Shown: positions 1-8,513 of the stretch, in pieces
How positions within the stretch are numbered: position 1 is the first letter of the stretch
Layout of the letters: every line of letters begins with the position of its first letter
Assembly (NCBI RefSeq): GCF_022760805.1
Contig: NZ_JAIVFL010000001.1
Location: forward strand, 1,178,001 to 1,242,000
Source of the DNA: Candidatus Mycolicibacterium alkanivorans
GTDB lineage: Bacteria; Actinomycetota; Actinomycetes; Mycobacteriales; Mycobacteriaceae
Length of the DNA: 64,000 nt
Direction: 5' to 3'
Made by a program: the position numbers and the translations under genes
Notes under the pieces: model-generated
The model's input: only the letters and a program-made list of their open reading frames with translations
Told to the model about the DNA's origin: nothing
Database searches by the model: none

Positions 1-477
1 CGAAGTCGAGATCGCCAGCGCCGCCGTCGTAGGGGACACCGGCAGGGATCAAAGCGATCACCGCGTGGTAGGCCTCCCCGGGGCTCTGCTTGTCGACGCG
101 CATCCGGGCCTCCCACCGGCCGAACGGCGGGTACACCGCGTGACTCATCATGCCGCCGGAAATCGCGTTCGACAGGCCGGCGATCTGCAGGTAACCGTCC
201 TGAACTGTGGTCTGCTCGATCCGGCGTAGCCCGTTGCCGTCGTGGCCGACCGACGAATATGCGTTCCAGACATCTGGGGAGGGAGGGCCGCTACCGCTGA
301 ACTCGTGGCTCAGATCAGCGTCCGGCTCGCCCCAGTCGTAGGTGGCCGCCGCCGACGGGCCTGGGTAGACGGGGCCTGGGCGGGCGAGGCCTGGGCGGGC
401 GGGTCATGGTTCGAACTCAATGAGATCCAACCGACCAGCACGAAGAACAGCATGATTGAGATCGGACGAACTGTCAC
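1..477 (-). pseudogene. Secreted GH16-family glycosidase, 5' part, frameshifted and cut by window edge
   Basis: On the minus strand a GTG at 477 opens a short hydrophobic signal-peptide-like segment (SIMLFFVLVGW) followed by a Pro/Ala/Gln-rich linker. The mature domain is in a different frame from about position 350 down to 1. It reads like the start of a glycoside hydrolase family 16 (laminarinase/beta-glucanase-like) domain, with segments TYDWGEPD, GGMMSHAVYPPFG, RWEARMRVDK and ending GGAGDLDF at the edge. The signal-peptide frame runs to TGA near 310 and the domain frame has no start of its own, so a frameshift lies between about 345 and 403. The catalytic ExDxxE region would lie beyond the window. 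It could be a sequencing error rather than a true lesion. Family assignment is from the general look of the domain and is moderate. Confidence 0.5.
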
Positions 478-540
478 CGGGACTTGCCTCCGCGGGATGA
501 TGGGGTCGAGTGGCCTTTGGGCACTTAACTTTCAATACTA

Positions 541-1740
541 GGTTCTTCCGGGAAAGTTTGTGGGTCATGGTGTGACCGGGTAGAGCTGTAATCCGTCGAG
601 GTGGAAGTAGATTGCGGTCTTGAGGTGCTCTCGATTGTGGTAGCCGCGGGCGGAGACTCGGATGGCCTGGATGCGGGAGTTGAGGCCTTCGGCGCCGGCG
701 TTGGTGATCGGCTGCGCGAAGTAGGACAGCAGCCCCGCTTCGTGGCGCTTCAACGTCTTTGCTGCGTCGATGATCGGTTGCAGCCGGGAATGGGTGGCCC
801 AGAAGTACCAGCGCGTGAAATGCTTGGCGCCCCAGCCGCGGCGCCGGTAGGACCACAAGCGCCGTAGGTTCTCCTTGATGGCCCATGCGCGGGCGGTCTG
901 CAGGTCGCTGGCCCGCAGGGCGGCGAAGCGGTCCTGGTGACGCTCGGGTAGGTTCTCGGCCGAGTACAGCCACAGGTACTTCGAGCGGGCCAGGCTGTTG
1001 TCGCCGGTGACGGCCTACGCCCGGTTCTCGGCCTTGCGCACGGTGTCCACGGCCTTGGTCAGATAGCCCATCAGGTGGTAGCGGTCGAAGACGATCTTGT
1101 CCTCGCCGTCGCTCAGGTGCGTGCGTACCGAGGCGGCGAACGGCTCCCACATGTCCATCGCCACCGGCTCGATACCGGCCCGCTGCTCGGTGGTGAACTT
1201 CTCGAAATAGCCGACCAGGCTGGCCTGTCGACGCTGGTCAGCGATGTATTCCACAGTGTCGGCATCCAGGTCACTGACCACGGTGATGTAGTCCTGATCC
1301 TTTCCTGGCCGCCTTCTCGTCGACCCCGACACGGGCCGGTACGTTCAGCGGTTTGGCGGCCAGGCCGCGGGCCACGGCACGGTCCATCAGGTGCCACGCC
1401 TGGTCCCAGCTGATGCGCAGCAACCTGGCGGCGGAGGCTACGTCGCAGGCGGTGAGCACGTCAATGGCCAGCCGCTCGAACAACGTCGTGAACCGCGAGT
1501 GCGGCCCGGCCCACGGCAACCCAACCTGACGCACCCCGTGTTCGGGACAGTGCACCCGCGGCGGACTTGCATGCAGGAAGGTCAATAACGCACACGAGTC
1601 CAAAGCCGCCACGCCCGCTCAGCCGAGTGGTCATAAACCGACAGCACGGCATCGCTATCCGGGCAGGAGAACCGGGTCCGGGGCGGATGCTCAACCCACA
1701 CGGCACACCCTCCGCGGCGGTGGCGAGCGCGTCGGTCACT
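541..1740 (-). mobile_element. ISL3-family insertion sequence remnant
   Basis: The downstream end appears preserved: a GGTTCTTCCGG... sequence at 541 has the look of an ISL3 terminal repeat. The transposase is on the minus strand. The upstream end merges at about 1740 with the 3' end of the adjoining methyltransferase gene, and no matching terminal repeat was seen there, so that end seems lost. With several lesions in the transposase, the element is not expected to move on its own. Confidence 0.7.
565..1740 (-). pseudogene. ISL3-family transposase, multiply broken
   Basis: Minus-strand pieces in several frames together spell an ISL3 (DDE) transposase. The zinc-finger-like N-terminal part (RTRFSCPDSDAVLSVYDH, about 1700-1630) is out of frame with the next part (LTFLHASPPRVHCPEHG, DEKAARK, 1612-1300). 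A further frameshift near 1300 leads to the DDE core (DYITVVSDLDADT, 1290-1015), which stops at an in-frame TAG at about 1017. The same frame then continues to the C-terminus (WGAKHFTRWYF, SRIQAIRVSARGYHNREHLK) ending at 565. Counted against the family pattern that is two frameshifts and one nonsense codon. The family call is strong; exact lesion positions are read by eye. Confidence 0.75.
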
Positions 1741-1743
1741 CGT

Positions 1744-2664
1744 TCAGCTGCTGGGATTGTGGTGGACGATGAGCAGTTGCATGCAATCCAGGTCCTCGGT
1801 ACGGAGGTCGCGGTAGATGGGCGCAAGCTTCAGGGGTGCCAGGTGGGCAGACACGTTGTCGGCAACGTCGAGCTCGAAGCCGGCGTTCTCGAAAAGCCGA
1901 ATCCACGTCGGCCGCTGGATCCGGTTGAAGTACTGCACGTCGCTCTCGAACCAGCGGCGCCAGGCCTTATCGGAGTAGCGGTAGTAATTCTTAGGAGAGG
2001 CCTTGGTGTCGAAGTAGTGGAAGTGATCGACCAGGTCGATCTGGTGCACCGACGCCCCGCCCGGGACGAGGCACCGGCGCATGTCGGCAAGGTAGCTCGG
2101 CAGCTGCTCGCCCTGCACGTGTTCGAGAACGTCCGCGCTCACCGCCAGCGCATAGTGGTTCTGCGGCACACCTTTCAGCGTGCCGGACGGGTCGACGACG
2201 TAGGTGAAGTTCAGCGTGCGGTAGAGCTCCTCGAAGGTTCTGACGTGCATGGCTTGCCGCGCGATTTTCTTGGCCTGCCCGCGGCGGGCTTCCGAAAGGT
2301 GCGCGAACTCGTCGTCGATCCGGTCGTGGAGTTGCGCGAGCCAGGACGTGTAGGCGCCGAGCAATCGATTGTCCCAGACGTCGTAAAGGGCGACCTCGAC
2401 ATCGAAGAACAGCCTCAGCACGGTAGCCTCCCAGTGGACCCAGCCTGTGCCGAGTTCCAGGACCTTGTCGCCGGGCGCGAGAAGTTCCAGCCGGTCGCAG
2501 TAGTTGACGAGGCGCACGGCGCGATCGACGTACGGCTGAGTAATTCCGCCCGAGACCCGCATCTTCTCTAACACGACATTGCCCAGTTTCCGATAGGCGG
2601 CGCGCGTGGTGTCGTTTAGAGAAAAGGCCTTAGCCGCAGTGCTGATGGCGACATACTTGATCAT
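1744..2664 (-). CDS. SAM-dependent methyltransferase, probable surface-glycan modification
   Basis: A 306-residue class I methyltransferase. Motif I is visible as DKVLELGTGWVHW at about residues 65-78, an acidic post-I segment as ALYDVWDNR, and a later SADVLEHV segment resembles motif IV of small-molecule methyltransferases. There is no signal peptide, so it should act in the cytoplasm. The acceptor cannot be read from the sequence. Its neighbours (another methyltransferase-like gene, RmlC-type epimerase, C-methyltransferase remnant, glycosidases) suggest a sugar or glycolipid substrate, but that is inference from context. The gene looks intact: start ATG at 2664, stop at 1744. Its 3' end abuts the truncated ISL3 element, which may mark an old rearrangement point. 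Confidence 0.75.
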   Translation of the reverse strand: MIKYVAISTAAKAFSLNDTTRAAYRKLGNVVLEKMRVSGGITQPYVDRAVRLVNYCDRLELLAPGDKVLELGTGWVHWEATVLRLFFDVEVALYDVWDNRLLGAYTSWLAQLHDRIDDEFAHLSEARRGQAKKIARQAMHVRTFEELYRTLNFTYVVDPSGTLKGVPQNHYALAVSADVLEHVQGEQLPSYLADMRRCLVPGGASVHQIDLVDHFHYFDTKASPKNYYRYSDKAWRRWFESDVQYFNRIQRPTWIRLFENAGFELDVADNVSAHLAPLKLAPIYRDLRTEDLDCMQLLIVHHNPSS

Positions 2665-2718
2665 CTAGCCCGATTCTCCCCGTGGATCTCGCGACTGCCC
2701 CACGAAGCCAGCCCGATC

Positions 2719-2797
2719 GTGTTTGTGGATGACTTTACCGATTGAGCAGGACTTGCGTGGAGTTGCGGCTAGATTCGCGCAGGGCCCGACGTTCAAG
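2719..2797. repeat. Imperfect direct repeat, copy 1
   Basis: About 75 bases beginning TGTTTGTGGATGAC and ending GGCCCGACGTTC recur, with scattered mismatches, at 4804-4882. The two copies are in the same orientation and enclose the methyltransferase-like gene at 3778-4680. No coding role is apparent; the short open frames that cross it differ between copies. It could be the end of an eroded mobile element or a trace of segmental duplication. Confidence 0.7.
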
Positions 2798-2849
2798 CAG
2801 CTGTGGGCGCAGTCCAGGCTGAAGCCGACCGACATCCAGACCGCGATCC

Positions 2850-3005
2850 TCTACAGCCACTTCACGCCGCCCCGACCTCGTGTCGTGGCTCAACCTCGTC
2901 GACCGCCGGTTTGGTGGACTAACCGACAAAGCGTTGCGGCGCAATCTCTTTCGCTCCGTGCCGGATCTCGTCGCCTGCATCCAGGAATACTTGATACAGG
3001 AACCA
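2850..3005 (+). pseudogene. IS630-family transposase 3' fragment
   Basis: The translation from about 2850 to 3005 (SHFTPP, then after a frame change VSWLNLVDRRFGGLTDKALRR and SVPDLVACIQEYL) matches the C-terminal part of IS630-type transposases, whose pattern is HFTPTHASWLNxxExWF followed by a SVxxLxxxIxxxI helix. The catalytic Glu position of the SWLNxxE motif is Asp here. The upstream 200 or more residues and the element ends are missing. It is debris from an old insertion. Confidence 0.6.
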
Positions 3006-3777
3006 CTGACACAAGCAATTTCGGCCTTGGCGAACGTGTCGCACCTGTTGGGTCGCCGCACTGGTAACCCACGGCGATGTCCCGCGCGTCCCGCTGATCA
3101 TCGGAGCCTACAGTCACGAGGCGGCGTTCGCACGTATTCCGCCGATGCGAGCGACGACGCGGGAGAGCCTCGAGCGCTATTTCGACCGGACCGCACCGGA
3201 GGCCCGGACCGGGCGTTGGGCGCATACCTGGACCTTCCGCGTCGCCGCGCTCACGTGTCAATTGGCTCTGACGCGATGTTCTACACTCCCACATGGGATC
3301 TCGCCGTTGCTTAAGGTCGGGACGCCGCTACACACGCATACCGGTTCAACTACCCCACCCTGGACGCTGAGGGTGCTGGGGCTCAGCGCCACATACGGCA
3401 GCGAGATCGTGCACGTGCAGCACAGCTACGGGTCGTTATCGCGGTCGGAAGTTGCACCCGCTGGGCCGGCGTCCGCATCCGTCGATGGACCGGCATGCAA
3501 CGCATCTGGCCGGACTTCGCGACGGGCGAGACGGGCAGCGACAGGTCGCGTTACGACGCCGAACGCCGCACCAGGGTGATTCGCACGGCGTGGGCCTGAG
3601 CCGAAGTTGGACCCGACGGGGCCCAGACGAGCGGCGGCCGCTTCTATGCCAGGTCGTTCGTCGTCGCTGTGGCCACTCTCTCGGAGATGGTGCAGCAGAG
3701 GGGTCATGCATTATCCTCAGTTACCTCACGGCAGAATCGATCCCGCGCCGTGCATGCTGTCAAACGGGGGACTGACC
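3006..3777 (+). other. Degenerate region with an unidentified broken coding stretch
   Basis: One frame stays open from about 3010 to 3579. Its first half (THGDVPRVPLIIGAYSHE, RESLERYFDRTAPEARTGRW at 3064-3230) has natural-looking protein composition, while the second half becomes Ser/Thr/Pro-rich and looks like out-of-frame reading. No convincing start, RBS or family signature was found. I read it as the relic of a gene whose identity I cannot name. The last 180 bases (about 3600-3777) hold only the leader of the next gene. Confidence 0.35.
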
Positions 3778-4680
3778 ATGGGCACTGCACTGACCGAGGT
3801 AGTCCGTCGAATTACGGACCGAGCACCGTCACAACTGGTACAACTGGCCTGGCGGGTGCGCGAGGTGGTCGCGCCGAAGCCCTGGCCGTTCGACGAGGCT
3901 GCCGTCGGACTGTATCGGTGCGAGCAAAAGGGGCGGGGCGTCCTGTCATACCCGGCGTACCTTTATGGCCTGCTGGCGGCGGCCCGGACGGCGCAGGCGG
4001 TCGGGGTGAACGCCGTGACTGCGCTGGAATTCGGGGTGGCCGGCGGGAATGGGCTACGTGCCATGCAGCGGCACGCTCAGGTCGTGAGCGCCTGGTACGG
4101 GCTCGACGTCACGATCGTTGGGCTGGATTCTGGCGGTGGACTGCTGCCCTCGTCCGAACCTCGGGACTGCGCCTTCGCCCTGCAAGAGGGCGAATTCGCG
4201 ATGGATCACGCGGCCCTCGCGCCACACTTGGAGGGGATCGAGCTCGTGCTCGGGGACGTGGAGTCCACGGTAACGTCGCTGACGAGCAGGATCGCCGACG
4301 GCGATCTTCCGCCGCTCGGGTTCGTCGCGCACGACCTGGACGTCTACCGGGGCACCCTCGCGGCGCTGACAGCGCTCGGCGCGTTGCCGGTCGAAGCCGT
4401 GCTGCCTCGGGTGCCGATGTACTTCGATGACCTGTCGGGCTACCCTTACACCACCCAGACCGGCGAGCGCGCGGCCATCGACGACTTCAACCAGGTGTCG
4501 GATACGCGCAAGATCGGTCGGGTGGAGAATCTCGAGCAGACACTGGGCGGCAGCGCGCACTGGGCGAATTGGCCGCGGCACGTCCACCTGATGCACGTGT
4601 TTGACCATCCGGCGTACAACGCAGCCGAGCGCGTGGCACACGCCGACCTGAGGCTGCGTGACACGTCATCCGGTCGGTGA
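3778..4680 (+). CDS. Methyltransferase-fold protein of surface-polysaccharide clusters
   Basis: A 300-residue protein. The start ATG at 3778 was chosen over upstream in-frame codons because the natural-looking sequence (MGTALTEVVRRITDR) begins there. A class I SAM-binding pattern is suggested by ALEFGVAGGNGLRAM at about residues 85-99, followed by a beta strand ending in an acidic residue (VTIVGLDSGGGL). Later segments FVAHDLDVYRGT and MYFDDLSGYPYT are typical of hypothetical proteins in nucleotide-sugar and polysaccharide clusters. The substrate is unknown. It stands alone between two copies of a 75-bp repeat, with eroded sequence on both sides, so it may be a survivor of a larger cluster. 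It appears intact. Confidence 0.6.
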   Translation: MGTALTEVVRRITDRAPSQLVQLAWRVREVVAPKPWPFDEAAVGLYRCEQKGRGVLSYPAYLYGLLAAARTAQAVGVNAVTALEFGVAGGNGLRAMQRHAQVVSAWYGLDVTIVGLDSGGGLLPSSEPRDCAFALQEGEFAMDHAALAPHLEGIELVLGDVESTVTSLTSRIADGDLPPLGFVAHDLDVYRGTLAALTALGALPVEAVLPRVPMYFDDLSGYPYTTQTGERAAIDDFNQVSDTRKIGRVENLEQTLGGSAHWANWPRHVHLMHVFDHPAYNAAERVAHADLRLRDTSSGR

Positions 4681-4803
4681 GCGATGGGTGAATGTCGGCG
4701 GCCCGAGCGGGCGGTCGCCCGACGCGAGGTCGATCAGGTCGGGTAGGAACCGCTGGAACAACCTGCGGCTCCGCCGCAGTTTCAACTCGACGAGACCCGA
4801 TCC

Positions 4804-4882
4804 TGTTTGTGGACGACTTTACCGATTGAGCGGGACTTGCGTGCAGTCTGCGGCTTGGTTCGCGCAGGGCCCGACGTTCCGG
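4804..4882. repeat. Imperfect direct repeat, copy 2
   Basis: Same orientation and about the same length as the copy at 2719-2797. It begins TGTTTGTGGACGAC and shares the block TTCGCGCAGGGCCCGACGTT. The sequences beyond the block differ completely, which bounds the repeat to about 75-79 bases. Confidence 0.7.
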
Positions 4883-4967
4883 ACGGAGCACAACGGCGCG
4901 CACGTTTCGGCGCGGGTATGGCAAACCAATTCGACATTCTGCGGATCCCGGACCCGCACGTGGGCAC

Positions 4968-5070
4968 CTACCACAATGACGTCCGAGTGCCCGCCTGGGT
5001 GCCTTTCAGCTGGGCGTGGCGTTTCTCCAGGTTGGGCTGGTACTTGTAGGCGGCCAGCAGCTCGACGCTG
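4968..5070 (-). pseudogene. IS1634-family transposase fragment
   Basis: On the minus strand 34 codons read ELLAAYKYQPNLEKRHAQLK followed by GTQAG and a TAG at 4968-4970. The YKYQPxLEKRHxQLK signature belongs to the central part of IS1634-type (IS4 superfamily) transposases. Nothing else of the element survives. Its edge at about 5070 coincides with the point where the DUF4038 glycosidase homology begins, so the insertion or a later recombination removed the start of that gene. Confidence 0.6.
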
Positions 5071-5488
5071 ATGACCTACCACTCGGTGGGAGGCTCCAGC
5101 AGCACGCGGTGGTTCTTCGGTGACCCGTGGCTGGACTTGGACATGATTCAGGGCGGACACTGTCTGCGGTATGACGAGCTTCGCGCCCTCCTCGACGCGG
5201 CCTACACCACCAACCCGACGAGGCCGTTTCTGGACGGCGAACCGATCTACGCGGCGATGCCGTACTGCTGGGACCGGCCCGCCCGAGGGTTACTCCACTC
5301 CCATCGACGTGCGGCGCGACGCCTACTGGGCCGTGTTCGCCGGTGCCGCAGGTCACACCTACGGCCACCACAGCATCTGGCAGTTCCTGGGCAGCGGCGG
5401 TCCGGCCGCGCTCGGCGCAGTCGGCGACTGGAAGTCCGCCCTCGACGACGAGGCCGCTTGGCAGGCGACGGTTCAGATCACCGAATGA
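5071..5488 (+). pseudogene. DUF4038 glycosidase, internal piece with frameshift
   Basis: Two overlapping frames give a DUF4038 (apiosidase-like) glycoside hydrolase segment: MTYHSVGGSSSTRWFFG, DMIQGGH and TRPFLDGEPIYAAMPYCWDRP, then in the next frame EGYSTPIDVRRDAYWAVF and GHHSIWQFLGSGG, ending AWQATVQITE at 5488. The frame changes where GCCC is repeated near 5280, consistent with a 4-bp duplication. The N-terminal half is missing, replaced by an IS1634 scrap, and the C-terminal domain of the same family lies 2.7 kb away at 8164-8490. The protein cannot be made as such. Confidence 0.7.
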
Positions 5489-5590
5489 CGGACTGAACCA
5501 CGCGCCTTGCAGCTGCTCGGATGTGCATAACGCGAATCATGGTCACCGGCGAGTAGAGCTTTGGACGACGATGGCCGACTGTGACCGGCT

Positions 5591-6574
5591 CTAGCGGGCG
5601 TGTTCGACAATTCGACTAGCGGCATCGACATCCGGCCCGAGGTGCCAATAGCTGATCCCAAATCGTTCACGCCACTCGAGGATCTTCTTCGCGCACTCCG
5701 CCGCCGTGCCTACGAGAACGGCGGGTGATCCTTCCAACACGTCCATTTGCGCCTGAACGGCTTCCGCCCAAGATGACCGATGGCGCGGCGGTCTGTCCGC
5801 ATCTGTCACGTGTAGGTGGTAGCAGCTGAATTGGATGCGCGGAGTTGACTTTCCAGCCTCTTTGGCAGCGGCCCGTACACGTTCGATCTTGGCTTCTATG
5901 GATGGAGTGGCCAGATCAGCGACTGCTTCCCGGTCGATGCGTCCACTGACCATTCGCGCTTGCAAACCGACGATGTCGGCACGACGGCCCGCGAGCTCCA
6001 GCATTCGCGGACTACCAGCGCCGACCAGTATCGGCGGATTCGGCTGCTGAACGCACCGGGGCAATGCTTCCATGCCGTTGACGCGATAGTAGCTACCTGC
6101 GTAATCGACCTGATCCGTCGTGAAATAGTTGTGGATCACGTCAAGAGCCTCTGCCAGCCGGGCCACCCTAACGCGTCCCGGCTCGATGTTCATCCCCACC
6201 GCGACGTAATCATCGACCAGCCAGCCGGCGCCGATGCCGAGTTCGACACGGCCCTCAGAGAGCCGATCGATCGTCGCAATATCCTTGGCAAGCAATGCGG
6301 GGTGCTGGAACGCGTTTTGCACGACCAGTGACAGAACTCGTAAGCGTGTTGTACTGGCCGCGGCAAACGCCATCGCTGCGATGGGGCCCAGCTGCCATCC
6401 CTTGGTCACGTGGTGTGAAACGGCGACCGTGTCGAATCCGAGATTCTCTAGTCGACGAAGCTCCGACACCCAACTTGCACCGTCATTCGATAACCGTGGC
6501 ATCGGCGCGATGAACCCGAGCTGATCATTAGTCCGCACGCAATAGTCCTTCGTTGACGAAGCTACGTCACGCAC
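5591..6574 (-). CDS. LLM-class (luciferase-like) flavin/F420-dependent oxidoreductase
   Basis: A 327-residue TIM-barrel oxidoreductase of the bacterial luciferase superfamily. Typical landmarks are GFIAPMPRL near residue 21, ENLGFDTVAVSHHV, ATTRLRVLSLVVQN, ATIDRLSEGRVELGIGAGW at about 110-128 and PPILVGAGSPRML at about 178. In mycobacteria many members use F420, so an F420-dependent hydride transfer is likely; the substrate is unknown. It resembles the TIGR03621-type subgroup, though I cannot confirm that without a search. The gene looks intact and sits on its own between the two parts of a broken glycosidase gene, upstream of an ISAzo13-type element. This suggests it arrived with, or was rearranged by, mobile DNA. 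Confidence 0.8.
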   Translation of the reverse strand: MRDVASSTKDYCVRTNDQLGFIAPMPRLSNDGASWVSELRRLENLGFDTVAVSHHVTKGWQLGPIAAMAFAAASTTRLRVLSLVVQNAFQHPALLAKDIATIDRLSEGRVELGIGAGWLVDDYVAVGMNIEPGRVRVARLAEALDVIHNYFTTDQVDYAGSYYRVNGMEALPRCVQQPNPPILVGAGSPRMLELAGRRADIVGLQARMVSGRIDREAVADLATPSIEAKIERVRAAAKEAGKSTPRIQFSCYHLHVTDADRPPRHRSSWAEAVQAQMDVLEGSPAVLVGTAAECAKKILEWRERFGISYWHLGPDVDAASRIVEHAR

Positions 6575-6772
6575 TCATCCAGACGCGCTCATCCAGACGC
6601 GGTCGGCTGCTACCGAAGTCTACTGCCGATCAAACGATCCGGCCCGTCGAGCGCATCGCACCGTCGCGTCGTCGCGGTTGGGCGCCGTGATGGTCGCGAT
6701 CGACGGACGACGCTGACCGCTGAAACCGCCGTCGCCGCGGTCTTGCCCTTATCTCCCGGATGTCGGTGAACT

Positions 6773-8097
6773 TAGGGAGCGCGGAGTAATTAGGTGGGTT
6801 CTGTTGGGCGTGTCGCGGTGTGGTCGGCTGTGAGCGTGTAGTTCCAGTCGCCGTGGAATTCGTGACGGTTCAGCCGGGTGGCTTCGAGGGCGGCGATCTG
6901 CTTGTCGGTGATCTTGATGCCGCGCTCGTAGGTGGTGGTGTCAAGCACCGCGTTCACGGTCAGCCCGGTGGATGTGGTTGTCGCCCTGAGAGTTTCGATG
7001 ACTACCTCGTGGGACTCCAGGGGGCGTCCGCGCCAGTTGCGGCTGATCGCGGAGAACAGCCGGTGTTCGATCTTGTTCCATTTGGAGGTGCCGGGCGGCA
7101 GGTGGCAGACCGTGATGTCGAGTCCGGCCTCGGTGGCGAAGGCGGCGAGTTCGGTTTTCCACAGCCGCAGCCGGGATCCGTTGGAGCCGCCGGAGTCGGC
7201 GGTGATCAGCAGCTTGTCCGAGCCGGGATAGCTGATGGCGCCCATCGTGGTCCACCAGCGGCGGATCGATTCCACCGCGAACGCGCCGGTGTCGGCGTCG
7301 GTGCCGACGTTGACCCAGCCGGTGTTGGCGGCGATGTCGTAGACCCCGTAGGGGGCCACCTTGCCCAGGGCCTTGTCGGCGAAGTCGTGCACCTGCACCT
7401 GCCGGGGTGACCCGGCGGGCTCCCATTCGCGGCCGGCAGCTGTGTAGTTGCCGACGAGTTCTTTCTTCTTGGTGTCCACGCTGATCACCGGGTCCCCGTC
7501 GGCCTGGAATCCTTCGACGTGGGTGTTGAGATAGCCGAACTGCCCATCCCGATCCCGATGATGGGTGCCTTCCAGGGTTTTCGAGTTCGCCTGCAGGCTG
7601 TAACCAGCCTGTTTGAGCAGCTTGGCCACCGTCCGTGCGGACACCCGATGTCCCCTGGCGGTCAGCTCGGCGGCCAGCTTCGCCGTCGATTTGGTCGTCC
7701 ACCGCAACGGCGACTCCGGATCACCACGGGTGACCGGATCCACCAGTGCGTCGAGCGCGGCGACCAGATCGGGGTCGGTCACCGCCATCGGCGGGCGCCC
7801 CGCACCCGGCCGGCGCACCCGCCCCGGAATCGGTTCGCCGGAATCCAACTCACGCACACCGGCCGCCACGGTATCCGGATGCACCGCAGCGGCCGCCGCG
7901 ACCAGCTTGATCCCGCCCCGACCCAGCACCTTGGCCTCCGCGCCGAGCAACAACCGCCACGCCCGCTCATCCAGATGCGGGCGGATCAACAACAAACGGG
8001 CGGCGACCGGATCGGAGTCCACAGCAGGCAGCGTCATACCACAAGTGTCGACAAACCAAACGGAAAAACCTAATCAATTACTGCGCGATTCCTTAGT
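6773..8097 (-). mobile_element. ISAzo13-family insertion sequence, apparently complete
   Basis: The single transposase gene is bracketed by imperfect inverted repeats: TTAGGGAGCGCGGAGTAATT at the left (from about 6773) and, reading inward from the right end near 8097, CTAAGGAATCGCGCAGTAATT with one offset. I could not identify a clear target duplication, so the exact ends may be off by a few bases. The transposase frame is uninterrupted, so this copy could be active. Confidence 0.65.
6790..8037 (-). CDS. ISAzo13-family transposase
   Basis: A 415-residue transposase. The N-terminal third has helix-turn-helix character (KLAAELTARGHRVSARTVAKLL at about 120-142 resembles a winged helix). The DDE catalytic core shows PVISVDTKKKELVGN with the first Asp, KLLITADSGGSNGS with the second, and PPGTSKWNKIEHRLFS with the Glu. 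These three segments are characteristic of the ISAzo13 family. No frameshift or stop is seen. It catalyses cut-out and insertion of its own element; nothing suggests another role. Its insertion lies between the two halves of the DUF4038 gene. Confidence 0.85.
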   Translation of the reverse strand: MTLPAVDSDPVAARLLLIRPHLDERAWRLLLGAEAKVLGRGGIKLVAAAAAVHPDTVAAGVRELDSGEPIPGRVRRPGAGRPPMAVTDPDLVAALDALVDPVTRGDPESPLRWTTKSTAKLAAELTARGHRVSARTVAKLLKQAGYSLQANSKTLEGTHHRDRDGQFGYLNTHVEGFQADGDPVISVDTKKKELVGNYTAAGREWEPAGSPRQVQVHDFADKALGKVAPYGVYDIAANTGWVNVGTDADTGAFAVESIRRWWTTMGAISYPGSDKLLITADSGGSNGSRLRLWKTELAAFATEAGLDITVCHLPPGTSKWNKIEHRLFSAISRNWRGRPLESHEVVIETLRATTTSTGLTVNAVLDTTTYERGIKITDKQIAALEATRLNRHEFHGDWNYTLTADHTATRPTEPT

Positions 8098-8163
8098 GAC
8101 CGCATGCCCGGTGCCCGAGGGTGAGCGCCGCAGTCGCTCGATCCAACCGACCAGGACAAGCGA

Positions 8164-8490
8164 TGAAGTCGCGAGCTGGAATTGCCGGATTTACCCAACA
8201 CGAGGCAGATGCGGCACCTCGTGGCGCTAGTGACGTCGCACCCTTGGTGGATGGGGGCTCCGGACCAGAACATCATCACCTCCCCGATCGGCACCGGTTC
8301 GTCACGGCCGCAAGCGATCAGCGCCTCCGACGGCTCCTATGCGATGGTCTATAGCCCCGACGGCGGAGCCTTTGACGCCGACCTGTCGAGGCTCGCCGGG
8401 AGGACTGCGAAACTGTCACGGTTCGACCCGCGCACCGGGACGGCTACCGACTTGGGCATCGTGCCGACCGGGCTTGCGACGTACACCGCG
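8164..8490 (+). pseudogene. DUF4038 glycosidase, C-terminal domain piece
   Basis: The frame reads QMRHLVALVTSHPWW, APDQNIITSPIGTG, GSYAMVYSPDGGAF and RFDPRTGTATDLGIVPTG. This matches the C-terminal part of DUF4038 proteins, including the beta-sandwich domain (Pfam collagen-bind-2 type) that follows the barrel. It is in the same orientation as the internal piece at 5071-5488 and continues roughly where that piece stops. No start codon or RBS precedes it. After about 8490 the frame runs into the leader of the first IS110 element, whose insertion may have removed the last codons. Confidence 0.65.
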
Positions 8491-8513
8491 CCGACGGCTA
8501 GGCTAGCTTCTGA

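Noticed and set aside
404..1150. A 248-codon minus-strand frame spanning the GH16 start and the ISL3 transposase
   Set aside because: It is a shadow in the wrong frame of the transposase and gives Arg/Pro-rich sequence; transposase homology is in the other frames.
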